Assembly: GCA_938034385.1 (NCBI GenBank)
Contig: CALHLC010000037.1
Span: forward strand, 1-52,375
Source: an uncultured Bacteriovoracaceae bacterium
GTDB taxonomy: Bacteria; Bdellovibrionota; Bacteriovoracia; Bacteriovoracales; Bacteriovoracaceae
Reading direction: 5' to 3'
DNA: 52,375 bases
The notes beneath the pieces were generated by a model. It searched no databases and was not told the DNA's origin. It saw only the letters and a list, made by a program, of their open reading frames with translations. The number at the start of each line of letters is the position of its first letter. The stretch's first letter is position 1. Positions 1-8,117 of the stretch are shown in pieces. Position numbers and translations under genes: made by a program.

Positions 1-76
1 GCTTGCCTAAAGTGGGCCTTAAGGTATAAAGTTTTAGGTACTTACATTACTAACTGAAAATTTAGTTTTGAAAAAG

Positions 77-96
77 TTGATGAATCATCAATGATT
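77..96. repeat. Two overlapping inverted repeats, operator-like
   Basis: TTGATGA-A-TCATCAA (77-91) is a perfect 7-bp dyad. It overlaps a second dyad, AATCAT-CA-ATGATT (83-96). Neither is followed by a T-run, so a terminator is unlikely. A protein-binding site is possible, but no gene it would control is visible here. Confidence 0.35.
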
Positions 97-163
97 ACGA
101 AATGTTAGAGTTAGTTTCCACTACTAAGCGAGTATATTCCGTTAATTTCATAATTTTTACATA

Positions 164-214
164 TTGGGGGCAACAGCTCTTCGAGCTTACCCAGTTGCCC
201 CAATAGTTGCCCCC
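164..214. repeat. Hairpin cluster with two competing partners
   Basis: GGGGGCAAC at 166-174 is perfectly complementary to GTTGCCCCC at 206-214. The slightly longer TTGGGGGCAAC (164-174) can instead pair with GTTGCCCCAA at 194-203, with one bulged G. A small hairpin AGCTC-TTC-GAGCT sits inside at 175-187. The arrangement permits two mutually exclusive folds. Confidence 0.5.
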
Positions 215-310
215 AGAAAATCTAGGATGTCAGCAAACTCGGTGAAACTTTAAAATACTCTAAATCTCTTGTAAATGCTTATTTTATCGGCTATATTTGA
301 AAAAAAGGCG

Positions 311-337
311 AAAAAAAAGACGTCCTGAAACGTCTTC
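311..337 (-). terminator. Rho-independent terminator of tmRNA
   Basis: Read on the minus strand, GAAGACG-TTTCAGGA-CGTCTT is followed directly by a run of Ts. It begins about a dozen bases after the CCA end of tmRNA, the expected place for its terminator. Confidence 0.8.
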
Positions 338-348
338 AATTTAATCGA

Positions 349-716
349 TGGTGGAGGTGGCGAGAATCGAACTCGCGTCCGGAAATCCCTCTGATAAAAA
401 GATCTACGTGTGTAGCTTTTCTAAACCTAAAGCGGGCTTACAACATTTTTCTAAACGCTGCCAACCACTGGGTCTTTTTTATGAAGGGCCCCAGCTGATC
501 TTCAAAGCATTTCTTTTACCGTCGGACACATAACAGACTTTACCTACTTTTTGTTATTGGTGTAGGCCCCGCATTAGCTTTGTAGTATAAACTAGGCAGC
601 TAAAGCAAAATTTCTTTCGCCAAATAAAAATTCGATCTCCTTTTTAACGAGGCCAGGAGATCAACCCCGACACGCACTTAGTTCTTCTTGATCCCCGTCG
701 AAACCAGGGCACCCCC
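349..716 (-). ncRNA. ssrA: tmRNA (ssrA)
   Basis: tmRNA rescues stalled ribosomes and tags the unfinished peptide for proteolysis. On the minus strand the 5' end GGGGGTGCCCTGGTTTCGACG is the classic tmRNA start. The 3' end holds a T-arm (GGTTCGATTC region) and CACCTCC-A-CCA. The 5' GGGGGTG pairs with 3' CACCTCC to form a 7-bp acceptor stem. The tag frame reads GERNFALAA and stops at TAG (592-594). The resume codon is probably GGC at 619-621, because the UA at -5/-4 matches the position seen in E. coli. Length is 368 nt including the encoded CCA, normal for one-piece tmRNA. A TATAAG at 727-732 (minus strand) is a candidate -10 box. Confidence 0.95.
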
Positions 717-755
717 AAGACAAGCTCTTATACTAACATATTTTTGTAAATTAAA

Positions 756-1643
756 CTAATTGTTCATATTTTCTATGATCTGCTTGATAAAGTCTTTTAG
801 TGGACCTTTTAATTTTGCGAGAACTTCGTCCTCTCTTTGTTTAAGCATTAAGATCTCAGGTGGAGTGAGGTATTGTTTTTCGGCGAAGTTTTTAGGAATA
901 AGAGTTCTAAAATCTTCCTCCATATCCTCTAAGCTTTGATTCATAAGATTTAATTCAGTCTCTGTTGATTTAGGTAAAAGTCCTTCATCAATCATACTCT
1001 CTATTGATTCTACTTTAGCAACTAGGTGGTGCAATCCGACAGGTTTATCTAATTGTTTTAAATAAAGACTTAGAATATGTTTACTCACAACTAATTGTTC
1101 TGATTTTTTGAAATTATATTCTGTGAGAAAATCAATCACACTATCAATAACATTTTCTTCCTCAAAATCACCACAGTCTTCAAGATTAGAGATTTTTTCA
1201 AAAGTAGACTTTGGATCTAGCTTTTCAGTATTATTATTTTTAAAAAATCTGACGACTTCGTTGACTCTATCCAGTTTATTTCCTGTAATGGTAAAGAAAC
1301 TAGTTAAAGCGGTATTTATTTCTTTAACGCTTTGATAAGGAAGACCTTTAGTATCTGTATCTTCTGGAAATAATTTACCAATTCTTTTCTTACAATCAGT
1401 TATTTCATTTGTAATGCTATCAAGCATCTCATCAAGTTCAACTGAAGTAGCAACTATAGAACCTTTTTTTTCCTCTTTAATTTCTACTTGCTCAACAGGA
1501 AGGTTTTTTGTAATTGGTTTTTCTTGTATCCGTTTTTGCTTTGTAACTTCTAAATCTTCTTCCATACTTCGATTTGATAAATAAAAAGCAAGAAGTCCAA
1601 TGATGATCGTTACTAATACTGTTAATTTTCCCTTTTTGGTCAT
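756..1643 (-). CDS. Membrane-anchored coiled-coil protein, unknown
   Basis: This 295-residue protein belongs to no family I recognise. After two N-terminal lysines there is one hydrophobic segment (about residues 7-24), probably a signal anchor. The rest is highly charged and helical, rich in Glu, Lys and Leu, and would face the periplasm. Two cysteines lie near residues 83 and 156. It is the last gene of the minus-strand run behind the ABC exporter genes, 36 bases after the permease gene, and could be an accessory of that exporter. That link rests only on gene order. Confidence 0.6.
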   Translation of the reverse strand: MTKKGKLTVLVTIIIGLLAFYLSNRSMEEDLEVTKQKRIQEKPITKNLPVEQVEIKEEKKGSIVATSVELDEMLDSITNEITDCKKRIGKLFPEDTDTKGLPYQSVKEINTALTSFFTITGNKLDRVNEVVRFFKNNNTEKLDPKSTFEKISNLEDCGDFEEENVIDSVIDFLTEYNFKKSEQLVVSKHILSLYLKQLDKPVGLHHLVAKVESIESMIDEGLLPKSTETELNLMNQSLEDMEEDFRTLIPKNFAEKQYLTPPEILMLKQREDEVLAKLKGPLKDFIKQIIENMNN

Positions 1644-1679
1644 AGGGCAATAATAGCATCTTTAAAATTAGATGAATAG

Positions 1680-2465
1680 TTAAGATGATGCCGATGAGTA
1701 TTGTCTAATCCCTGTTTTCCATAGCCAACCTATAAAGAGCCAAAAGACTAGAGTCGAAAATAATATAATCAAAACTCCTTTCATGGGAGCTTCATTAAAA
1801 AAGATCTTAGCAGGATAAGATAAAACGATATTTAAAGGAAGTAGGAAGGTAAAGATGGTTCTCATAACATATTTTTGAATCGATATCGGATATTTTAAAA
1901 CAGGATCAAGTCCATGTAAGAGCATATCAAAACCTCTGGGAGATTGAGTCCAAAAAGTAGGAAGATACATTAATAGTTGCATTGCAAAGTAGAGAAATGT
2001 TCCGTTGATAATTAATAATACGTATAGAGAGAGTTGCAAGAAGCTAAAAGAAAATTCTAGTTGAGTTAGCGCCCATGCAAAAATCCCTATTCCAAATAAG
2101 AGATTGACTAATGAATTAGCGGCAAATTCTTTAAAACTAAAAAAGAATAAGGGAGAGACAGGCTTTGTTAAGTAATAATCAAGTTCTCCTTTGTTAATAT
2201 GCTCTGGTAACCACCAAGCATTAGTTGCAAAAACGGTCATGTAAATTCCATCAAATAAAATAAAGCTTGTTACAAATAGGGTGACTTGTGATTGATTCCA
2301 ATCTCCAATTAGTGTCGTGTGATTGAATAAGATTCTGAAAAACACCAGATTGAGAGTATGAAAAACTAGATCCATAACTATTCGAAAAGTGAAATCAAAA
2401 CGAAATTGCAAGGCCTTAGTAAAAGAGAATCGAATAAAGTGTAAGTAGAGTCTAAGGTATCTCAA
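1680..2465 (-). CDS. ABC-2 type exporter permease (COG3694-like)
   Basis: A 261-residue integral membrane protein with about six hydrophobic segments. It resembles the second permease of the uncharacterised ABC-2 systems grouped as COG4586/COG4587/COG3694. It begins inside the end of the other permease gene (ATGA-type overlap of four bases), so the two are probably translationally coupled and form a heterodimeric pore driven by the ATPase encoded upstream. The substrate cannot be read from the sequence; related systems are usually annotated only as multidrug or polysaccharide-like exporters. Confidence 0.8.
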   Translation of the reverse strand: MRYLRLYLHFIRFSFTKALQFRFDFTFRIVMDLVFHTLNLVFFRILFNHTTLIGDWNQSQVTLFVTSFILFDGIYMTVFATNAWWLPEHINKGELDYYLTKPVSPLFFFSFKEFAANSLVNLLFGIGIFAWALTQLEFSFSFLQLSLYVLLIINGTFLYFAMQLLMYLPTFWTQSPRGFDMLLHGLDPVLKYPISIQKYVMRTIFTFLLPLNIVLSYPAKIFFNEAPMKGVLIILFSTLVFWLFIGWLWKTGIRQYSSASS

Positions 2466-3265
2466 ATCCCAACTCCAGAGTATTTATATTTTCCTTTATG
2501 CCATACTAGTGCTTGGAGTCCATAAAAGATAAGAATCCAAAAGCAATGAATAAGAACGAGAGTGAAAAAGCTATATTCACAAGGTTGATTCGTTAAGGTT
2601 TGGATGGGGTAGTAAAGTAAATAGGGAAAAGGTGTATAATGAATAAAATTATATATAGACTCTGGGAAGAAAGTTAGAGGGATCATCCAACCGCCACAAA
2701 AGGCCATGATTGATCGTATCATAATTCCAAGTGACCAAATATTTTCTGCCCAAAAGGCAAAAAGTTCTAAAATCGTTGTCAGAAAAAAAAATGCAAGAGT
2801 GGAAGATAAAATGAGTAAAATTCCTTGTAAACAAGTTAGAATATTCAAATCAGCTGAGAGGAAAAACTGAAAACCTAATAAAGAAATAATTAAGACACAA
2901 AGATAAATGAGAGATTTGGTGAAGTATGTTCCTGATTTAAATATTTGATAAGAGACAGGGTAGAGCAAGTATTTATTTAAATCTCCGTAGTAAATATCTC
3001 GTGAAATAATTCCCATGCCAGAAGAAACAAGTATTTTATGAGTAATGGAAATACAAAAGTAATAAATAACTAATTCGTTTAAGTCGTATCCTTTCATTTG
3101 AGTTACATTATTGACTTCAAAGATAGATTGCCAAAGTAGATAACTGACAACAACCATCGCAGCGACAGAGAAGATAAAACTCGCCCAAAATTCAAGTTTG
3201 TAAGCAAAGACTTTTCTAAGCTCTATAGTGAAGGCATGAATGAAAATGTTAAGATTTTTTTTCAT
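2462..3265 (-). CDS. ABC-2 type exporter permease (COG4587-like)
   Basis: A 267-residue polytopic membrane protein. It has a short cytoplasmic N-terminus, a first membrane span near residues 26-46, and five further hydrophobic stretches, typical of ABC-2 permeases. Its start overlaps the end of the ATPase gene by 17 bases and its end overlaps the next permease by four. The three genes are therefore one transcription unit and almost certainly one transporter: one ATPase, assumed to act as a dimer, with two different permeases. Confidence 0.8.
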   Translation of the reverse strand: MKKNLNIFIHAFTIELRKVFAYKLEFWASFIFSVAAMVVVSYLLWQSIFEVNNVTQMKGYDLNELVIYYFCISITHKILVSSGMGIISRDIYYGDLNKYLLYPVSYQIFKSGTYFTKSLIYLCVLIISLLGFQFFLSADLNILTCLQGILLILSSTLAFFFLTTILELFAFWAENIWSLGIMIRSIMAFCGGWMIPLTFFPESIYNFIHYTPFPYLLYYPIQTLTNQPCEYSFFTLVLIHCFWILIFYGLQALVWHKGKYKYSGVGI

Positions 3266-4232
3266 AACTCAAATAGGACTCGATTACTGAATCAATATCA
3301 ACTTGTGAGGTTTGAATATTAGAGATAGAAAAGTTATTTAAGAGATCTTTCATACAATCAGTGAGTTTTTCTTTGTGGATTTTTACACTTACTTGATTCT
3401 GAGTACATTGCATTTTTATATCACGCTTTGAGAAAAAATCTTCGAGCCCACTTCTTTGATGATCAATATCAAACTTTAGTGACCTAATATCTCCAAACTT
3501 ATTTTTAATTTCATTGAGTGGACCATCATAAATAATTTCGCCGGCCCTCATAAGAGCAAGACGTGGGCATAGCTCTTCAATATCTTGCATATAATGACTA
3601 GTTAGAATCATAATAGGGTTGTGCTCTAGCATATATTCTTTGAGAAATTCTCTAATTGCCTTCTGACTAATGATATCTAGTCCAATAGTAGGCTCATCAA
3701 GAAAGATCACCTGCGGGTCATGTAAAAGTGCAGCTACTAGCTCCATTTTCATTCTCTCACCAAGGCTTAGCTTTCTAACAGGTACATTTAACTGATCTTT
3801 AACTCCAAGGTACTGAGTTAATTTATCCAGGTTTGAATGAAATCTTTTATTTTCAATTTGATAAATTTCTTTAAGCAAAAGATAACTATCGGCAGCAGGA
3901 AGATCCCACCAAAGTTGGGCCTTTTGTCCCATGATAAGGGAGAGTTGCCTTCTATAAGCATTTTTTCTTTTCCAAGGATCAAAGTCTAGAACACTGACTG
4001 AACCAGAACTAGAGGATATGATTCCGCTTAGAATTTTAACTAAGGTTGTTTTTCCAGCTCCATTAGATCCAACTAGTCCTAAAATTTCACCTCTAGATAC
4101 CTCTAGAGATACATTGTTAAGAGCTGCTTTAGTAATATATTCTTTTTTTATTAAAGACTTGAAAGCATTTTTTAAGCCAGCTTCCTTTCTAGGAACTTTA
4201 AAGCTTTTAGAAAGATTTTTAACTTTAATCAT
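3249..4232 (-). CDS. ABC exporter ATP-binding protein (COG4586-like)
   Basis: The 327-residue ATPase subunit of the exporter. Walker A is GSNGAGKTT (about residues 55-63), the signature is LSLGERMKME, and Walker B is VIFLDEPTIGLD followed by a switch histidine in LTSHYMQD. The region after about residue 235 is a C-terminal extension typical of ATPases paired with ABC-2 permeases. The N-terminal 35 residues form an extended lead-in also seen in COG4586 proteins. It lies ten bases after a 64-codon gene and overlaps the permease gene that follows. Confidence 0.9.
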   Translation of the reverse strand: MIKVKNLSKSFKVPRKEAGLKNAFKSLIKKEYITKAALNNVSLEVSRGEILGLVGSNGAGKTTLVKILSGIISSSSGSVSVLDFDPWKRKNAYRRQLSLIMGQKAQLWWDLPAADSYLLLKEIYQIENKRFHSNLDKLTQYLGVKDQLNVPVRKLSLGERMKMELVAALLHDPQVIFLDEPTIGLDIISQKAIREFLKEYMLEHNPIMILTSHYMQDIEELCPRLALMRAGEIIYDGPLNEIKNKFGDIRSLKFDIDHQRSGLEDFFSKRDIKMQCTQNQVSVKIHKEKLTDCMKDLLNNFSISNIQTSQVDIDSVIESYLSYEKKS

Positions 4233-4241
4233 TAAATATTT

Positions 4242-4436
4242 TTATTGAATAAGACTTTGAGAAACTGTGTCATGTTCATGCAGTCTTTTTAAAACCTCGT
4301 TAGTAAGACTAAAGGGATCATTTAAGTACTCATCTAGTTCTAAGTCTTTTAAGTAGTTGAGACTTTTTGCATTTAACACGGGATTAAATGGATCTAATTC
4401 TTTAGCTAAAAAATGTAGTTTATCGATCTCAGTCAT
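4242..4436 (-). CDS. Small acidic protein heading the ABC operon
   Basis: A 64-residue soluble, acidic protein of no family I know. It has no signal peptide or membrane segment and is predicted mostly helical. It is the first gene of the minus-strand run and ends ten bases before the ATPase start, so it is probably cotranscribed. The clear ATG, tight spacing and lack of a competing frame argue that it is real. Confidence 0.55.
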   Translation of the reverse strand: MTEIDKLHFLAKELDPFNPVLNAKSLNYLKDLELDEYLNDPFSLTNEVLKRLHEHDTVSQSLIQ

Positions 4437-4501
4437 ATTCTATTTTTAAAATACTTCATACTTTTATGAAACAATTCTTTTTATACATTTATTATATTTA
4501 A

Positions 4502-5344
4502 ATGTTTATAGAACGTCACTACCTTATAGGGGCAATTTTCTTAATAATATTCATGTCCACAATTGATTGGAGTTTAATTTATCAGAAATTCTTCTCCTGT
4601 AAGGACTTAGATGCTCTTCAAGAGCTTATTCAATTCAAGATACTCAATGGGGAGCTAGGGAGAGAAATTCGTCAAACTTGTCCAGTTGCTGAAATATTTA
4701 AAAATTTGTTGGAGATAGAAAAAACTGAAGGAGTAAATATTGAATCTTCCTTAAAAGAGCTAAGACTTTTTGTTCATGAGAAAAGAAAGTTTTTTAAAAA
4801 GAAAAATGATAGAATTATCTCAGCAACTTTTCATCTGATATTTTTAAATTTGTTTATCGGACTATATATCGTGATGATAAATACTCAATTGTCCTTAGAA
4901 TTTAATTATTGGGTTATATTGAGTTCAATGTTTTTTGGTCTTTGGATAATTAGAACAATTTTAGAAAGTACATCTAAGTATTTACTTGATGATTTAATAA
5001 GCTTTTATTGTGAGATAATGAAACTAAAAGTTTTAATGAATTCAACTCAAGCAGCTAATGAAATCTTTGAACAAATCGATCTTACTCAAATGGAATCATT
5101 AAGGTGTTCACGTTTAAAAAATTTGAAAAAGACGCTATTAAATGCACTTAGAACTTTTAAGGCCAATGGGAAAAACATAGGTAACGAAGTAGATCTCATT
5201 ATAAGTGAACTTAACTATGAAATTAGTGAAAGGTTTCAAAGATTTGACGAGATTTCAAAAACTATCAAGATGATTTCAATTGTTTTATTCATTTTACCTG
5301 TATTTTTCATGGTAAATTATAAGATTTTAGAGAGAATCATCTAA
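4502..5344 (+). CDS. Orphan membrane protein resembling T2SF/TadC
   Basis: A 280-residue protein with predicted membrane segments near 7-20, 103-126, 134-152 and 256-274, separated by charged helical cytoplasmic regions. This layout, and a C-terminus in which an amphipathic helix leads into LFILPVFFM, recall the GspF/TadB/TadC (T2SF) inner-membrane platform family of type II secretion and type IV pili. The match is by pattern only, and the canonical T2SF glycines are weak. No pilus or secretion ATPase gene lies nearby. It is divergent from the ABC operon and shares a 65-base AT-rich intergenic region with it. Confidence 0.55.
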   Translation: MFIERHYLIGAIFLIIFMSTIDWSLIYQKFFSCKDLDALQELIQFKILNGELGREIRQTCPVAEIFKNLLEIEKTEGVNIESSLKELRLFVHEKRKFFKKKNDRIISATFHLIFLNLFIGLYIVMINTQLSLEFNYWVILSSMFFGLWIIRTILESTSKYLLDDLISFYCEIMKLKVLMNSTQAANEIFEQIDLTQMESLRCSRLKNLKKTLLNALRTFKANGKNIGNEVDLIISELNYEISERFQRFDEISKTIKMISIVLFILPVFFMVNYKILERII

Positions 5345-5386
5345 AAAATAATGCAAAGATGAAGGCTTTTTTGTTATTATTTTTCT

Positions 5387-6139
5387 ATGAATAATTTATA
5401 TTTGATAATCGCTATCTTATTTAGTTTTAATTCTATCTCAGCAGATAGGAATATATATCTTCCAAGAAAAATATATATGGGAATTGAGGGAGGCTTATCA
5501 GCTTTAGAGATGGCACTTCCTAATGATGAAATTCAAACTGGTTCCGACGTAGATTTTTCTTTATTTGAGCCCAATTATTCTCCTAATCTTGGGTTATTTG
5601 TTGGTGTCGAAATTTGGGATAGGTATTTTATATCTCCTTTTATCGAAGCAAACTTTAATTATGCAAGAGCACATGAGACAGATCATAAAGATGAAGATGC
5701 CCTGGAGAAAGGAGCTAATAGTAATTTAACAAGTGTAAGGTACAGTATTGTTCATATGGATGCCACAGGAGAAGTTGGAGCGAATCTCAACTTACTTTTA
5801 AAAAACTTCGTTATAAGTCCATTTCTATCAGCAGAGTTTGGTCTGGCTTGGAGACAAGATAAGACAAGGTATACGAAATCTGGAACAAGCTTTAGTAGAA
5901 TATCAAAAGTTAAATTTACGAATACAAAGCTAAACGTTGGAGTTAGAATCGTTAATCTTTCTAATTACTTTTCATTAATTAAGCTAGGGTATTCAAACCT
6001 TACGACGTCAAGTCAAAAAAATAACTATGACGTTAATGGAAGTGGCTCTGAATCAAGCTTCGAGCATTACGAGCAGGACAATCAAACTGGTGCTAAGTCC
6101 TATTTCTCTCTCACTCTGGGCGGAGGATTATATTTCTAA
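5387..6139 (+). CDS. Secreted outer-membrane beta-barrel-like protein
   Basis: This 250-residue protein starts with a signal peptide (hydrophobic residues 3-17, likely cleavage after SISA). The mature part alternates hydrophobic and polar residues with repeated Gly and aromatic positions, and ends in LTLGGGLYF, with a terminal Phe as in many outer-membrane barrels. An 8- to 10-stranded barrel is plausible. No named family is recognised. It stands alone between the T2SF-like gene and ettA. Confidence 0.65.
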   Translation: MNNLYLIIAILFSFNSISADRNIYLPRKIYMGIEGGLSALEMALPNDEIQTGSDVDFSLFEPNYSPNLGLFVGVEIWDRYFISPFIEANFNYARAHETDHKDEDALEKGANSNLTSVRYSIVHMDATGEVGANLNLLLKNFVISPFLSAEFGLAWRQDKTRYTKSGTSFSRISKVKFTNTKLNVGVRIVNLSNYFSLIKLGYSNLTTSSQKNNYDVNGSGSESSFEHYEQDNQTGAKSYFSLTLGGGLYF

Positions 6140-6201
6140 AACTTATTTGAGTATAAACAACTCCTTTGGTAAGATGGCCTGAATCTCAAGGAGCTAATTT
6201 A

Positions 6202-7878
6202 ATGGATAAGAAAATCATCTTTTCAATGTATAAGGTCAGTAAGTCATACCCTGGTGGAAAAACTGTTATTAAAGACGTTTCTTTATCATTTTTCTTGGGT
6301 GCTAAAATTGGAGTACTTGGTTTTAATGGGTCTGGTAAATCAACTCTTTTAAGAATTATAGCTGGTCTTGATGATGATTATTCTGGTGAAGTAAATGTGA
6401 ATAAAGACATCTCTATTGGCTACCTAGAACAAGAACCTCAACTTGACTCAGAAAAAACTGTTATTGATATTGTTAAAGAAGGAGCAGGCGAAGTTGCAAG
6501 CCTTTTGCAAGAATATGAAGATGTGAATGCTAAATTTGCTGAGCCTATGAGTGATGATGAAATGAGTGCTCTTTTGGAAAAACAAGGAAAACTTCAAGAT
6601 AAGCTCGATGCTATGAATGCTTGGGATCTTGATTCAAGATTAGATCTTGCAATGGATGCTCTTAGGTGTCCTCCAAGAGATCAAAAAATTGGAACTTTAT
6701 CTGGTGGAGAAAAAAGAAGAGTGGCACTTTGTAGGCTACTATTACAAGAACCAGATGTTTTATTATTAGATGAGCCAACAAACCACCTTGATGCTGAAAC
6801 AGTTTATTGGTTAGAGAGACATTTACAAAATTATAAAGGAACAGTTATTGCTATCACCCACGATAGATACTTTCTAGATAACGTTGCAGGATGGATTTTA
6901 GAATTAGATCGAGGACATGGAATTCCATTTGAAGGAAATTACTCTTCATGGTTAGATCAAAAACAAAAGAAGCTTGCTACGGAAGAAAAGCAAGAGTCTA
7001 AGAGACAAAAAGCTCTAGCAAAAGAGCTTGCTTGGATTAAGTCATCTCAAAAAGCTAGACAAGCTAAAGGAAAAGCTAGAATTAATCAGTATGAGGAAAA
7101 ACTTAGCCAAGGCAGTGAAAAAACTAATGAAACAACTGATTTATATATCCCGCCAGGACCTAGGTTAGGTGATGTTGTTATTGAGGCATCAGGTATCTCA
7201 AAGGCCTTTGGTGATAAATTATTATATGAAAATTTAAATTTTAAATTACCTCCAGGAGGAATTGTAGGGATTATCGGTGCCAATGGTGCTGGTAAGACGA
7301 CTTTATTCAAAATGATTACTGGTCAAGAAACTCCTGATGAAGGAACGTTTAAAATAGGAGAGACAGTAAAGCTATCTTATGTTGACCAAGGTCGTATGAT
7401 GGATAGTGATAAAACAATCGTTGATGAAATAGCCGAAGGAGCTGATATTATCACTCTTGGTAAACATGAAGTGAATGCACGGGCCTATATTTCAAGATTT
7501 AACTTTTCTGGGGAGAGCCAAAAGAAAAAAGTTTCACAACTCTCTGGTGGTGAGAGAAATAGGGTACATTTAGCTAAGATGTTAAAAAGTGAAGGAAATG
7601 TATTATTACTTGATGAGCCTACCAACGATCTAGATGTAAACACTTTAAGAGCACTTGAAGAGGCCTTAGAAAATTATGCTGGTTGTGCCGTAGTTATTTC
7701 CCACGATAGGTACTTCTTAGATAGACTTGCTACACATATTTTGGCATTTGAAGGGAATTCACATGTAGAGTGGTTTGAAGGAAATTTTTCAGACTACCTT
7801 CAAGATAAGAAAAGACGTCTTGGTGACGCAGCTGATATTCCAAAAAGAATCAGTTATAAAAAACTAACGAGAGCATAA
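6202..7878 (+). CDS. ettA: Energy-dependent translational throttle EttA
   Basis: EttA is an ABC-F ATPase that binds the ribosomal E site and gates entry into elongation according to the ATP/ADP ratio. Here 558 residues match the usual length of about 555. The first ATPase domain has GFNGSGKST (about 40-48), LSGGE and LLDEPTNHLD (about 188). The second has GANGAGKTT (about 359), LSGGERNR (about 447) and LLDEPTNDLD (about 470). A charged linker rich in Lys and Gln lies between them. The ATG at 6202 is chosen because AAGGAG lies 8 bases upstream; an upstream in-frame TTG has no ribosome site. Genes for a zinc-ribbon peptide and a SUI1 factor follow directly. Confidence 0.95.
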   Translation: MDKKIIFSMYKVSKSYPGGKTVIKDVSLSFFLGAKIGVLGFNGSGKSTLLRIIAGLDDDYSGEVNVNKDISIGYLEQEPQLDSEKTVIDIVKEGAGEVASLLQEYEDVNAKFAEPMSDDEMSALLEKQGKLQDKLDAMNAWDLDSRLDLAMDALRCPPRDQKIGTLSGGEKRRVALCRLLLQEPDVLLLDEPTNHLDAETVYWLERHLQNYKGTVIAITHDRYFLDNVAGWILELDRGHGIPFEGNYSSWLDQKQKKLATEEKQESKRQKALAKELAWIKSSQKARQAKGKARINQYEEKLSQGSEKTNETTDLYIPPGPRLGDVVIEASGISKAFGDKLLYENLNFKLPPGGIVGIIGANGAGKTTLFKMITGQETPDEGTFKIGETVKLSYVDQGRMMDSDKTIVDEIAEGADIITLGKHEVNARAYISRFNFSGESQKKKVSQLSGGERNRVHLAKMLKSEGNVLLLDEPTNDLDVNTLRALEEALENYAGCAVVISHDRYFLDRLATHILAFEGNSHVEWFEGNFSDYLQDKKRRLGDAADIPKRISYKKLTRA

Positions 7879-8117
7879 TGGCAAATTGTAAATTTTGTGG
7901 AAAAGAAATTGTTTGGATGAAAGAGGGAAGAAAAAATGTTCCTGTTGAAGTTGACGGTGCCGCACACGAATGCGAGCAATTTAAAAGTAGTAGGCAATCT
8001 ATAAGAACAGTTGATCTTGATGAGATGAGTGAAGAAGAGATGAAGAAAATCTATGAAGGTCTTAAGAAAAACAGTGCAAGAACTGCAAAGATCAAAAAGA
8101 GAAATCAAAATCGATGA
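7878..8117 (+). CDS. Small zinc-ribbon-like protein
   Basis: A 79-residue protein. Its N-terminus has CKFCGKEI, and about 27 residues later HEC, so a CxxC plus His/Cys pair could bind zinc. The middle is acidic and the C-terminus strongly basic (KIKKRNQNR), which suits RNA or ribosome contact. Its start touches the end of ettA and its end overlaps the SUI1-like gene in an ATGA junction, so the three are translated as one coupled unit. Function is unknown; a translation role is inferred from context only. Confidence 0.7.
   Translation: MANCKFCGKEIVWMKEGRKNVPVEVDGAAHECEQFKSSRQSIRTVDLDEMSEEEMKKIYEGLKKNSARTAKIKKRNQNR

Larger units (their letters stand above)
1..310. other. Non-coding stretch downstream of tmRNA
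   Basis: I find no convincing gene on either strand in these first 310 bases. The stretch holds two overlapping short dyads at 77-96 and a GC-rich hairpin cluster at 164-214 in otherwise AT-rich DNA. It lies just past the 3' end of tmRNA, a place where genomic islands often integrate in bacteria, but no integrase or repeat of the tmRNA 3' end is visible inside this window. Confidence 0.5.

Noticed and set aside
348-533. Open frame of 61 codons on the plus strand
   Set aside because: It lies wholly within tmRNA on the other strand; its length is accidental.
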